From NCBI GenBank assembly GCA_964650465.1, contig CAZYTA010000006.1, forward strand, positions 1 through 64,000: a stretch of 64,000 bases of DNA. The letters are read 5' to 3'. The notes under the pieces were generated by a model. The model made no database searches. It had not been told where the DNA came from and worked only from the letters and a program-made list of their open reading frames with translations. The DNA is from RGIG6353 sp964650465 (GTDB lineage: Bacteria > Bacillota > Clostridia > Oscillospirales > SIG627). The position numbers and the translations under genes are program-made. Of the stretch, positions 7,554 to 16,243 are shown one piece after another (position 1 is the stretch's first letter; each line of letters starts with the position of its first letter).

Positions 7554-8620
7554 ACAGAAAAATAGTTCTTGAAGATGGCAGTGAATACTGCGGATTTGGA
7601 TTTGGTGATAATTGTGACAGAGTGTGTGAGATAGTGTTCAACACTTCCATGGTTGGTTATCAGGAGATAGTTTCTGACCCGACTTATATGTACCAAATGG
7701 TAGTTATGACATATCCGATTATAGGAACTTGCGGTGTCTCTGACGATGGCGAAACAAAGACACCTACTATCGGTGGACTTATCGTTCGTGAATATAATGA
7801 TTTGCCGTCAAACTTCAGATATGTTAAAACACTTTCAGAGGTCATGGAAGAAAACCACATTCCGGGTATTTACGGTCTCGACACAAGAAAGCTTACAAGA
7901 AGCATCAGAGATAACGGATGTCGTAAAGTTCTTATAACCTCCATCGATACTCCCACAGAAAAAGCTTTGGAAATTATCAGAACAACCGATATTCCCACAG
8001 ATGCTGTATCTAAGGTCAGCTGTAAAAGAAAATGGTATTCAAGAACTCATAATGCCAAGTACAATATTGTGTTGGTTGATTGCGGTCTTGAACCAAACGT
8101 TATTGATATACTCAATTCTAACGGTTGTAACGTTGCGGTAGTTCCGTTTGACACAACAGCCGAAGAAATCATTGCAATGAAGCCTGATGGAGTATTTCTT
8201 ACTGATGGACCAGGCGCACCCGAGGATACACCCTGCCTTGTTGAGCTTGTAAATCAGCTTAGGGGTAAATGTCCCATTTTCGGTTCAGGTCTTGGACATG
8301 AAGTGATTGCACTTTCTTACGGTGCTAAGATTACCAAACTTAAGTTTGGCCACAGAGGAGTAAATCATCCTGTCAAGAATCTCCTCAACGGTATAGTTGA
8401 AGTGACATCTCAGAATCACGGTTATGTTGTTGATTTTGACAGCGTAAAAAATACAGCACTTGAAGTTACACAGCTTAACATTATAGATTCTACAATCGAA
8501 GGTATGAGATGTACAGAAGATAAAATTTTCAGTATTCAGTATCAAACAGAGAGCGCCCTTTGCTCGCTTGACAAAGATTGCCTTTTCTGCCAGTTCTTAA
8601 ACACTATGAAGGAGGACTAA
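7538..8620 (+). CDS. carA: Carbamoyl-phosphate synthase small subunit with a dead glutaminase site
   Basis: Sequence and position identify the small subunit, 360 residues: GFGFGD, NTSMVGYQE, TYPIIGTCG, TDGPGAPED, GHRGVNHPV and TSQNHGYVVD all match the family. Normally a Cys-His-Glu triad splits glutamine and sends ammonia to CarB. Here the nucleophile motif GICLGHQ reads GSGLGHE, putting Gly at residue 251 (codon 8288-8290). The triad motif QYHPE reads QYQTE, so His is replaced by Gln336 (8543-8545), while Glu338 is kept. The frame is intact, so the protein is probably structural, with free ammonia as nitrogen source. GGAGG at 7524-7528 supports the ATG at 7538; a second ATG at 7550 overlaps the pyrC stop as ATGA. 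Confidence 0.93.
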   Translation: MAGKMNRKIVLEDGSEYCGFGFGDNCDRVCEIVFNTSMVGYQEIVSDPTYMYQMVVMTYPIIGTCGVSDDGETKTPTIGGLIVREYNDLPSNFRYVKTLSEVMEENHIPGIYGLDTRKLTRSIRDNGCRKVLITSIDTPTEKALEIIRTTDIPTDAVSKVSCKRKWYSRTHNAKYNIVLVDCGLEPNVIDILNSNGCNVAVVPFDTTAEEIIAMKPDGVFLTDGPGAPEDTPCLVELVNQLRGKCPIFGSGLGHEVIALSYGAKITKLKFGHRGVNHPVKNLLNGIVEVTSQNHGYVVDFDSVKNTALEVTQLNIIDSTIEGMRCTEDKIFSIQYQTESALCSLDKDCLFCQFLNTMKED

Positions 8621-8624
8621 GATA

Positions 8625-11600
8625 ATGCCTAAAAGAAGTGATATAAAAAAGATTCTTGTTATCGGTTCCGGACCAATTGTAATCGGACAGGCTGCTGAGT
8701 TTGACTATGCAGGCACACAGGCTTGTCTCGCTCTTAAAGAGGAAGGCTACGAGGTTGTTCTCTGTAACTCAAACCCTGCTACCATTATGACCGATACAGC
8801 CATTGCGGACAAGATATACATGGAGCCTCTTACTCTCGAATATGTAGCAAAGATACTCCGTTATGAACGCCCCGATGCTATTATACCGGGCATAGGTGGA
8901 CAGACAGGTCTTAATCTTGCAACTCAGCTTCACAGAAAAGGTATTCTTAAGGAATGTCAGGTTGAACTGCTCGGAACACGTGTAGACAGTATTGAAACCG
9001 CTGAAGACAGAGAGCTTTTCAAAGAGTTTTGTGAGAAGCTTGGTGAACCTGTTCTTCCGTCTGATACGGTTAATACAATAGAAGACGGATTGAGAGTTGC
9101 TGAAGAAATAGGTTATCCTGTAGTGCTTCGTCCCGCATTTACACTGGGTGGTACCGGCGGCGGTTTTGCAGATAATGCAGAAGAGTGTGCAGATATACTC
9201 AAGAATGCGCTTAAGCTTTCTCCTGTTCATCAAGTTCTTGTAGAAAAGAGCATTAAGGGATACAAAGAAATTGAATATGAAGTAATGCGTGATGCTAATG
9301 ATACTGCTATAGCTATATGCAACATGGAAAACGTTGACCCTGTAGGTATTCATACAGGTGACTCGGTTGTTGTGTGTCCTACTCAGACACTTACCAGTCA
9401 GGAATGCTCAATGCTTCGTAACAGTGCACTTAAGATTATACGTGAGCTTAAAATAGAGGGTGGTTGTAACGTTCAATTTGCTCTTGACCCACACTCCCTT
9501 GATTATTATCTTATCGAGGTAAATCCCAGAGTTTCAAGATCTTCTGCGCTTGCTTCGAAAGCAAGCGGATATCCCATTGCGCGCGTAACAGCAAAGATAG
9601 CGGTAGGAATGACACTTGACGAAATTAAAATAGCCAATACTCCTGCAGCGTATGAGCCTACTCTTGATTATGTAATTACAAAAATGCCCAGATTTCCGTT
9701 TGACAAGTTTACTGATGCTAACAATAAGCTTTCCACTCAGATGAAAGCTACAGGCGAAGTAATGAGCATCGGCAGAACAATTGAGGAAAGTCTGCTCAAG
9801 GCTGTTCGTTCAATTGAGATTGGCGTTTCTCACTTCTACATGAAGAAGTTTGATAATTACACTAATGACGAAATGCTTTCTTATGTGAAGGATGCAACCG
9901 ATGACAGATATTTTGCTATTGCTCAGCTTATAAGAAACGGAGTTGACTTGGGTCTTATCTGCGATGCAACAAAAATCGAGATGCTGTTCCTTGAAAAACT
10001 CAAAAACATCATTGACATGGAAGAGACAGTGCGCTGTGCTAAGTATGATGTTGATGTTCTTTACGAAGCAAAAAGAATGGGCTTTTCTGATAACTACATT
10101 TCCAAGCTTTGGAATGTTGACGAGATCGAAGTGTGGAATATAAGAAAAGAGAATAAGATGTTCCCGGTATATAAGATGATTGATACCTGTGCATCTGAAT
10201 TTGAAGGCTATATCCCTTATTTCTATTCCACATACGAGGATGAAAACGAGTCGATAGTTTCTGATAAGAAAAAGGTCATTGTTCTCGGCTCGGGTCCCAT
10301 CCGTATTGGACAGGGCGTAGAGTTTGACTATTCTACAGTTCATGCTGTTACTACTATTAAGCGCTCCGGTTATGAAGCAATTATAATCAACAATAACCCC
10401 GAAACTGTTTCAACAGACTACACCACATCCGATAAGCTTTATTTTGAGCCTCTTTGCACAGAGGATGTTATGAATATAGTTGAGCTTGAACAGCCTATAG
10501 GAGTTATAGCCTCCCTTGGCGGTCAGACGGCTATCAACCTTGCTGAGCCTCTCACAAAACGCGGTGTTAAAATTATAGGTACAGATTGTGATGCTATCGA
10601 AAAGGCTGAAAACAGAGACTCGTTTGAAAAGGTTTTGCAGTCTCTCAATATCCCTCAGCCAAGAGGTGCAGCAGTTACTAATATCGAGGACGGCGTAAAA
10701 GTTGCCGGAGAGATTGGTTATCCTGTCCTCGTAAGACCTTCATTTGTACTTGGCGGCCGTGCAATGCAGATTGTTTCAAATGAAGATATGCTGCGCCACT
10801 ATCTCAAGACAGCTGTTGAAGTAGATGAAGATAAGCCTGTGCTTGTTGATAAGTATATTCAGGGTAAGGAAGTCGAAGTTGACGCTGTGTGTGACGGAAC
10901 AGATGTTTTTGTTCCGGGTATTATGGAGCTTGTTGAAAGAACAGGTATTCATTCCGGCGACTCAATCAGTGTTTATCCTTCCTTTACTCTCAGTCAAAGA
11001 GTTAAGGATACAATTCTTGAATATACAAAGAAACTTGGTCTCGGTATTGGTATAGTAGGCTTGTTTAATATACAGTTTATTGTTGACAGTAATGATGATG
11101 TATACATCATCGAGGTAAACCCTCGTTCTTCAAGAACTGTGCCCTTCCTGTCTAAGTCAACAGGTTACAGTCTTGCTGACATCGGAACGCTTGTCATCCT
11201 CGGCAAATCTCTTAAAGAACAAGGTATAACTGAGATTTATCCTAAAGAAAAGGAACGCTGGTATGTAAAAGCTCCTGCATTTTCCTTCTCTAAGCTCAGC
11301 GGACTTGATGCTTATTTGTCACCGGAAATGAAATCTACAGGTGAAGCAATAGGATATGATAACAAGCTCAACAGAGCTCTTTACAAGGCACTTCAAGCGA
11401 GCGGCATGAATGTAGTTAATTACGGCACTGTTTTTGCTACGATAGCTGATAGAGACAAGGAAGAGGCACTTGAACTTATCAGAAGGTTTTATAATCTCGG
11501 CTTTAACATTGAAGCAACAGAAGGAACCGCAAAGTTCTTAAAAGAACACGGTATCAGAACAAGAGTTCGCCAAAAGATAGGCGACGGCGCAGAGGATATT

Positions 11601-11801
11601 CTGAATTCTATCAGACAGGGCTATGTCAACTATGTGATTAATACCCGTGATATCAACACAGGAAGTATGTCTGACGGACATGCTATCAGACAGTGTGCCG
11701 TTCAGAACAATGTTACAATTTTCACTGCCCTTGATACAGTTAAGGTACTGCTTGACGTACTTGAAGAAACAACTCTCGGAATTTCTACTATTAACTCTTA
11801 A
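8625..11801 (+). CDS. carB: Carbamoyl-phosphate synthase large subunit
   Basis: Makes carbamoyl phosphate from bicarbonate, ammonia and two ATP; feeds both pyrimidines and arginine. The 1058 residues are close to the usual 1070 and contain the two homologous halves, each with an SGPI(V/R)IGQ(A/G)xEFDY opening (near residues 13 and 552) and ATP-grasp signatures (LVRPSFVLGGRAM in the second). The MGS-like allosteric domain forms the last 140 residues. It follows carA by four bases with an AAGGAGG site. Nothing in it looks degraded, in contrast to the glutaminase site of CarA. Confidence 0.97.
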   Translation: MPKRSDIKKILVIGSGPIVIGQAAEFDYAGTQACLALKEEGYEVVLCNSNPATIMTDTAIADKIYMEPLTLEYVAKILRYERPDAIIPGIGGQTGLNLATQLHRKGILKECQVELLGTRVDSIETAEDRELFKEFCEKLGEPVLPSDTVNTIEDGLRVAEEIGYPVVLRPAFTLGGTGGGFADNAEECADILKNALKLSPVHQVLVEKSIKGYKEIEYEVMRDANDTAIAICNMENVDPVGIHTGDSVVVCPTQTLTSQECSMLRNSALKIIRELKIEGGCNVQFALDPHSLDYYLIEVNPRVSRSSALASKASGYPIARVTAKIAVGMTLDEIKIANTPAAYEPTLDYVITKMPRFPFDKFTDANNKLSTQMKATGEVMSIGRTIEESLLKAVRSIEIGVSHFYMKKFDNYTNDEMLSYVKDATDDRYFAIAQLIRNGVDLGLICDATKIEMLFLEKLKNIIDMEETVRCAKYDVDVLYEAKRMGFSDNYISKLWNVDEIEVWNIRKENKMFPVYKMIDTCASEFEGYIPYFYSTYEDENESIVSDKKKVIVLGSGPIRIGQGVEFDYSTVHAVTTIKRSGYEAIIINNNPETVSTDYTTSDKLYFEPLCTEDVMNIVELEQPIGVIASLGGQTAINLAEPLTKRGVKIIGTDCDAIEKAENRDSFEKVLQSLNIPQPRGAAVTNIEDGVKVAGEIGYPVLVRPSFVLGGRAMQIVSNEDMLRHYLKTAVEVDEDKPVLVDKYIQGKEVEVDAVCDGTDVFVPGIMELVERTGIHSGDSISVYPSFTLSQRVKDTILEYTKKLGLGIGIVGLFNIQFIVDSNDDVYIIEVNPRSSRTVPFLSKSTGYSLADIGTLVILGKSLKEQGITEIYPKEKERWYVKAPAFSFSKLSGLDAYLSPEMKSTGEAIGYDNKLNRALYKALQASGMNVVNYGTVFATIADRDKEEALELIRRFYNLGFNIEATEGTAKFLKEHGIRTRVRQKIGDGAEDILNSIRQGYVNYVINTRDINTGSMSDGHAIRQCAVQNNVTIFTALDTVKVLLDVLEETTLGISTINS

Positions 11802-11815
11802 GTGAGGATGTAAAA

Positions 11816-12547
11816 GTGACACAGGGAATATACAAAATATTATCTAATATCAAGATTGCTCGCGATGTGTTTAAAATGGTTTTAGAGGGCGATACCTCTG
11901 CCATTACGGCGCCTGGACAGTTTGTCAATATCAAGCTTGAAGGAAAATTCCTTCGCCGCCCCATTTCTGTTTGCGATTATGATAACGAAACGATTACTCT
12001 GATTTACAAAGTTGTCGGAAGCGGTACGGAAATGATGTCAAAAATGACTGACGGTGATTTGCTCGATGTTCTTGTAGGTCTCGGCAACGGATACGATACA
12101 TCAAAAAGCGGAAACGCACCTCTTCTTATAGGAGGCGGTGTCGGAGTACCTCCTATGTACAGGCTTTGTCGTGATCTTATCGGAGAAGGTAAATCCGTTA
12201 CGGTTGTACTTGGTTTTAATTCTGTTGAAGATATATTCTATGCCGATGAATTTAAAGCGCTTGGTGCGACAGTAATTGTTGCTACTGCTGACGGTACATT
12301 TGGTGTTAAAGGCTTTGTTACCGATGCGATGGACGGTGTTGAATATACCTACTTTTACACATGCGGTCCTGAGGTTATGTTCCGTGCAATTGAAAAAATA
12401 GCTAAAACAAGCGGTCAGTACAGCTTTGAGGAGCGAATGGGCTGTGGCTTCGGAGCTTGTATGGGATGCACTTGCAAAACAAAGTATGGAAATAAAAGAA
12501 TCTGTAAGGACGGTCCTGTTCTGGAAAGAGAGGAGATAATATGGTAA
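11816..12547 (+). CDS. pyrK: Dihydroorotate dehydrogenase B, electron transfer subunit
   Basis: FAD and 2Fe-2S protein that passes electrons from dihydroorotate via PyrD to NAD. Of the 243 residues, the N-terminal half has the flavin motif RRPISV, the middle has the NAD-binding GGGVGVPPMY and the C-terminus has the cluster cysteines in the pattern CGFGACMGCTCK plus a later Cys. Starts with GTG after GAGGATG. It overlaps pyrD by seven bases, as expected for two subunits of one complex. Confidence 0.94.
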   Translation: MTQGIYKILSNIKIARDVFKMVLEGDTSAITAPGQFVNIKLEGKFLRRPISVCDYDNETITLIYKVVGSGTEMMSKMTDGDLLDVLVGLGNGYDTSKSGNAPLLIGGGVGVPPMYRLCRDLIGEGKSVTVVLGFNSVEDIFYADEFKALGATVIVATADGTFGVKGFVTDAMDGVEYTYFYTCGPEVMFRAIEKIAKTSGQYSFEERMGCGFGACMGCTCKTKYGNKRICKDGPVLEREEIIW

Positions 12548-13452
12548 ATACAAAGGTTGTGCTTTGCGGCATTACACTTGACAATCCGATTATCCCTGCC
12601 AGCGGTACTTTTGGATTCGGTTATGAATTTGCTGAATTGTACGATATTAACTGCCTGGGTACATTTTCTTTTAAAGGTACAACGAGAGATGCCCGATTTG
12701 GCAATCCTACTCCAAGAATTGCAGAATGCGATTCAGGCATGATTAATGCGGTTGGTTTGCAAAACCCCGGTGTTGATAAAGTTATATCGGATGAGTTGCC
12801 AAAACTTAAAAAATGCTTTTCTAAACCTGTTATGGCAAATGTAAGCGGATTTTCCATAGAAGAATACTCGGAAACTTGCGCTAAGCTTGACAGAGAAGAA
12901 CAAATAGGGTGGTTTGAAGTAAATATAAGCTGTCCCAATGTCCACGGAGGCGGTATGAGCTTTGGCACATCTCCGGAAGCTGCAGGGGAAGTTACACGAG
13001 CGGTAAAAGCAGTTACTACAAAGCCTGTTTTTATCAAGCTTTCACCTAATGTTACGGATATAGTTTCCATAGCAAAAGCGTGTGAAGAAAATGGTGCTGA
13101 CGGTATAAGTCTTATTAATACACTGCTTGGTATGAGAATTGACCTTAAAACCAAAAAGCCTGTTATTGCTAATAAGATGGGCGGTTTTTCGGGTGCAGCT
13201 ATAAAGCCCGTTGCTTTGCGCATGGTTTATCAAGTTTTTGAAGCAGTTAAAATTCCAATTATAGGCATGGGCGGTATATCAACAGCTGAGGACGCTATTG
13301 AAATGATGCTTGCGGGAGCAACGGCTGTTCAGGTAGGTGCTGCCAATCTTGTTGAGCCGTTTGCGTGTAAAAACATTATTGATAATTTACCTGAAGTAAT
13401 GAAAAAATATGGAATAAATGATTTGAATGATATAATAGGAGGAGCACACTAA
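12541..13452 (+). CDS. pyrD: Dihydroorotate dehydrogenase, catalytic subunit (class 1B)
   Basis: Oxidises dihydroorotate to orotate on FMN. At 303 residues with the pyrK gene just upstream it is the NAD-linked class 1B type. Motifs seen are NPIIPASGTFG, the active-site loop VNISCPNVHGGG with the catalytic Cys, FIKLSPNVTDI and GMGGISTAEDA. Its stop codon overlaps the pyrF start (TAATG). Confidence 0.95.
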   Translation: MVNTKVVLCGITLDNPIIPASGTFGFGYEFAELYDINCLGTFSFKGTTRDARFGNPTPRIAECDSGMINAVGLQNPGVDKVISDELPKLKKCFSKPVMANVSGFSIEEYSETCAKLDREEQIGWFEVNISCPNVHGGGMSFGTSPEAAGEVTRAVKAVTTKPVFIKLSPNVTDIVSIAKACEENGADGISLINTLLGMRIDLKTKKPVIANKMGGFSGAAIKPVALRMVYQVFEAVKIPIIGMGGISTAEDAIEMMLAGATAVQVGAANLVEPFACKNIIDNLPEVMKKYGINDLNDIIGGAH

Positions 13453-14150
13453 TGGGACGCGATGTAATTATAGCATGTGACTTTGCAGGAAAAGATGATG
13501 TTATGTCTTTTCTTGATAAGTTTACCGATGTTAAGCCTTTTGTTAAAATAGGAATGGAGCTTTTTTATGCCGAAGGACCTCAGATTGTACGTGATATAAA
13601 AGCGAGAGGACATAAAATCTTCCTGGACCTTAAGCTTCATGATATCCCGAATACAGTTAAAAAGTCGATGTCAGTTTTGTCAAGACTTGATGTTGATATG
13701 ACCAATCTTCATGCTTCCGGAACCGTTGCGATGATGGAGGCAGCTATTGAAGGACTTACCCGACCTGATGGAACTCGTCCGATTTTAATTGCTGTAACTC
13801 AGTTGACTTCTACAAGTGAGGAACGCTTAAAGAGCGATTTGCTTATCAATGAAACAATGGAAAACACCGTAATGCATTATGCTAATAACGCTAAGCTTGC
13901 AGGCCTTGATGGAGTTGTATGTTCACCTCTTGAAGCTGAGCGAGTACACGGCAGATGTGGAAATGATTTTCTTACTGTAACTCCTGGCGTAAGATTTGCC
14001 GACGGAGATAAGGGGGATCAGGTCAGAGTAATGACACCTGCAGAAGCTAAGAGAATCGGCTCGGATTATATTGTAGTGGGAAGACCTATAACAGCAGCGG
14101 AAGACCCTGTAGCGGCGTATAAACGTTGTGTAGCAGAATTTGTAGACTAA
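13452..14150 (+). CDS. pyrF: Orotidine 5'-phosphate decarboxylase
   Basis: Last step to UMP. At 232 residues it belongs to the bacterial short class; the catalytic segment FLDLKLHDIPNTV contains the Lys and Asp residues, and the phosphate-binding end VVGRPITAAEDP is present. The ribosome-binding site AGGAGG lies in the end of pyrD. Eighteen bases separate it from pyrE. Confidence 0.95.
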   Translation: MGRDVIIACDFAGKDDVMSFLDKFTDVKPFVKIGMELFYAEGPQIVRDIKARGHKIFLDLKLHDIPNTVKKSMSVLSRLDVDMTNLHASGTVAMMEAAIEGLTRPDGTRPILIAVTQLTSTSEERLKSDLLINETMENTVMHYANNAKLAGLDGVVCSPLEAERVHGRCGNDFLTVTPGVRFADGDKGDQVRVMTPAEAKRIGSDYIVVGRPITAAEDPVAAYKRCVAEFVD

Positions 14151-14168
14151 ATAAGGAGAAAGAACATA

Positions 14169-14804
14169 ATGGAAAAACTTATTGCTAAAGATTTATTGAA
14201 AATTAAGGCGGTATTCTTCCGTCCTGAAGAGCCCTTCACATGGGCAAGCGGTATAAAGAGCCCTGTTTATTGTGACAACAGACTTACTCTTACAGCACCT
14301 GAAGTAAGATGTGATGTTGAAAACGGACTTGCGAAGCTAATAAAAGAAAATTATCCTGATGCCGAAGTCCTTATGGGCACTTCAACTGCAGGTATTGCTC
14401 ATGCAGCTATTACAGCTCATATTCTTGATATGCCCATGGGCTATGTACGTAGCGGAGCAAAGGACCACGGAAGACAGAATCAAATCGAGGGCAAGCTTGA
14501 AAAAGGACAGAAGGTTGTAGTTGTTGAAGATCTCATTTCTACCGGCGGTAGTGTAATTGAGGTTGTTAATGTACTTCGTGAAGCAGGTGCAGAGGTTCTT
14601 GGTATAGTTTCAATTTTCACTTATGGAATGAAGAAAGGACTTGACAGACTTGCAGAGGCGAATGTCCGCAATATCAGCCTTACAAATTTTGACACCATTG
14701 CGGAAGTAGCAGCAGAAGAAGGATATATAAAGCCTGAAGATATCAAACGTCTTATTGCTTTCAGAAACAATCCCTCAGATGAGAGCTGGATTGGTGCAAA
14801 GTAA
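14169..14804 (+). CDS. pyrE: Orotate phosphoribosyltransferase
   Basis: Joins orotate to PRPP, giving OMP. The 211-residue protein has the PRPP-binding signature VVVVEDLISTGGSV near residue 117 and the loop RSGAKDHGRQN carrying the catalytic Lys. The last base of its stop codon is the first base of the pyrB start (TAATG). Confidence 0.95.
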   Translation: MEKLIAKDLLKIKAVFFRPEEPFTWASGIKSPVYCDNRLTLTAPEVRCDVENGLAKLIKENYPDAEVLMGTSTAGIAHAAITAHILDMPMGYVRSGAKDHGRQNQIEGKLEKGQKVVVVEDLISTGGSVIEVVNVLREAGAEVLGIVSIFTYGMKKGLDRLAEANVRNISLTNFDTIAEVAAEEGYIKPEDIKRLIAFRNNPSDESWIGAK

Positions 14805-15718
14805 TGAGAAGCGTTATCGATATCTTTGACCTGTCGGTTGAAGAAATTGAGAAGCTTATTGAGGTTGCCAACGATATTATTGAAACCCCAAAAAAGTATT
14901 CGGAAAAATGTCACGGAAAGAAGCTTGCAACTCTTTTCTTTGAGCCTTCAACAAGAACCAGACTCAGCTTTGAGGCTGCAATGTATGAGCTCGGAGGAAA
15001 TGTACTTTCAATGGCTGATGCCGGTTCAAGCTCGGCAAAAAAAGGTGAAAGTGTAGCCGATACCGCTAAGATGATTTCGTGTTATGCTGATATTATGGCA
15101 ATGCGTCATCCGAAAGAGGGAGCACCTCTCGTAGCTTCAATGAATGCAACTATACCTGTTATAAATGCAGGAGACGGCGGACATAATCACCCTACTCAGA
15201 CCCTTGCGGATCTTCTTACCATAAAGCGAGAAAAAGGAAGATTTGAAAATCTTACGGTTGGTCTTTGCGGTGACCTTAAGTTCGGTAGAACGGTCCATTC
15301 TTTGATTAACGCTTTATCAAGATACAGTGGTATAAAATTTGTTTTGATTTCTCCCGATGAATTAAGAATTCCGGGATATGTGAAGACTGATGTTATAGAG
15401 AAAAACGGATTGAGTTACACCGAGACAGCAAATCTTGAGTCTGTTCTTCCTGAGCTTGATATTCTTTATATGACACGAGTTCAGAGAGAACGTTTCTTTA
15501 ACGAGGATGACTATCTCAGACTTAAGGACAGTTATATACTTACTCCCTCAAAACTCGAATGCGCCAAGTCTGACCTTTGCATTATGCATCCTCTGCCCAG
15601 AGTAAACGAGATCAGTGTTGCAGTAGATAACGATAGCCGTGCGTGTTACTTTAAACAGGCTCTTTACGGTAAGTATATGCGAATGGCTCTTATTCTTATG
15701 TTATTGGGGGAGATATAA
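14804..15718 (+). CDS. pyrB: Aspartate carbamoyltransferase, catalytic chain
   Basis: First committed step of pyrimidine synthesis: carbamoyl phosphate plus aspartate. The 304 residues include the carbamoyl-phosphate motif FEPSTRTRLSFEAA (about residues 44-57), the HNHPTQTLAD segment, the aspartate-binding RVQRERF and MHPLPR. It is followed without a gap by pyrI, so the holoenzyme should be the E. coli type with regulatory chains. Confidence 0.96.
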   Translation: MRSVIDIFDLSVEEIEKLIEVANDIIETPKKYSEKCHGKKLATLFFEPSTRTRLSFEAAMYELGGNVLSMADAGSSSAKKGESVADTAKMISCYADIMAMRHPKEGAPLVASMNATIPVINAGDGGHNHPTQTLADLLTIKREKGRFENLTVGLCGDLKFGRTVHSLINALSRYSGIKFVLISPDELRIPGYVKTDVIEKNGLSYTETANLESVLPELDILYMTRVQRERFFNEDDYLRLKDSYILTPSKLECAKSDLCIMHPLPRVNEISVAVDNDSRACYFKQALYGKYMRMALILMLLGEI

Positions 15719-16135
15719 ATGAATATAGACTCTATCAAAAACGGAATTGTCATTGATCACATAACTGCCGGTAACGGCATGAAGATTTATCAACTTCTTA
15801 ACCTTGATTCTCTCAATTGCTCTGTTGCGCTTATTCGAAATGTCCAGAGCGTAAAAATGGGTAAGAAAGATATCATTAAGATAGACTGTGATATTTGTAT
15901 AAATACTGATATACTCGGATATGTAGATCCGGGAGTTACAGTAGATATTATAAAAGACGGAAAGCTTATTGAAAAAAAGAAAATAGGTCTTCCCGAAAAG
16001 CTTGTAAACATAATTACGTGTAAAAACCCAAGATGTATTACGGCTACGGAACAGGAATTAGATAATATTTTCAAACTTACCGACAGAGATAAAAAGGTAT
16101 ACCGCTGTATTTATTGCGAAGGAAAAGCCGAATAA
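15719..16135 (+). CDS. pyrI: Aspartate carbamoyltransferase, regulatory chain
   Basis: Zinc protein that binds nucleotides and controls PyrB. The 138 residues comprise an N-terminal nucleotide-binding part (IDHITAGNGMKI) and a C-terminal zinc site with four Cys as CKNPRC and CIYC. It begins directly after the pyrB stop, which fits a 1:1 subunit supply. Its presence implies feedback by CTP/UTP at enzyme level, in addition to the leader terminator. It is the last gene of the operon. Confidence 0.94.
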   Translation: MNIDSIKNGIVIDHITAGNGMKIYQLLNLDSLNCSVALIRNVQSVKMGKKDIIKIDCDICINTDILGYVDPGVTVDIIKDGKLIEKKKIGLPEKLVNIITCKNPRCITATEQELDNIFKLTDRDKKVYRCIYCEGKAE

Positions 16136-16142
16136 AAAATAG

Positions 16143-16176
16143 CCTGCGATATTTTTATATTGCAGGTATTTTTTTT
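16143..16176 (+). terminator. Terminator of the pyr operon
   Basis: CCTGCGATAT (16143-16152 region) and ATATTGCAGG (16157-16166) form a 10-bp stem with a TTTT loop, followed by TATTTTTTTT. Confidence 0.85.
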
Positions 16177-16187
16177 GACCAAAAGAC

Positions 16188-16216
16188 TTTAAATTTTAAT
16201 AATAATATGATATAAT
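16188..16216 (+). promoter_or_regulatory. Possible extended -10 promoter for the YD-repeat lipoprotein gene
   Basis: TATAAT at 16211-16216 preceded by TGA (extended -10). The -35 at 16188-16193 (TTTAAA) is weak. The gene starts 28 bases later. Confidence 0.5.
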
Positions 16217-16243
16217 AAAACTAATAACCATTAGGAGGATTGC

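Noticed and set aside
8769..9353. Long antisense frame (194 codons) opposite carB
   Set aside because: It lies fully inside carB, has no ribosome-binding site or promoter, and its protein is a low-complexity mix without domains. A codon-bias shadow.
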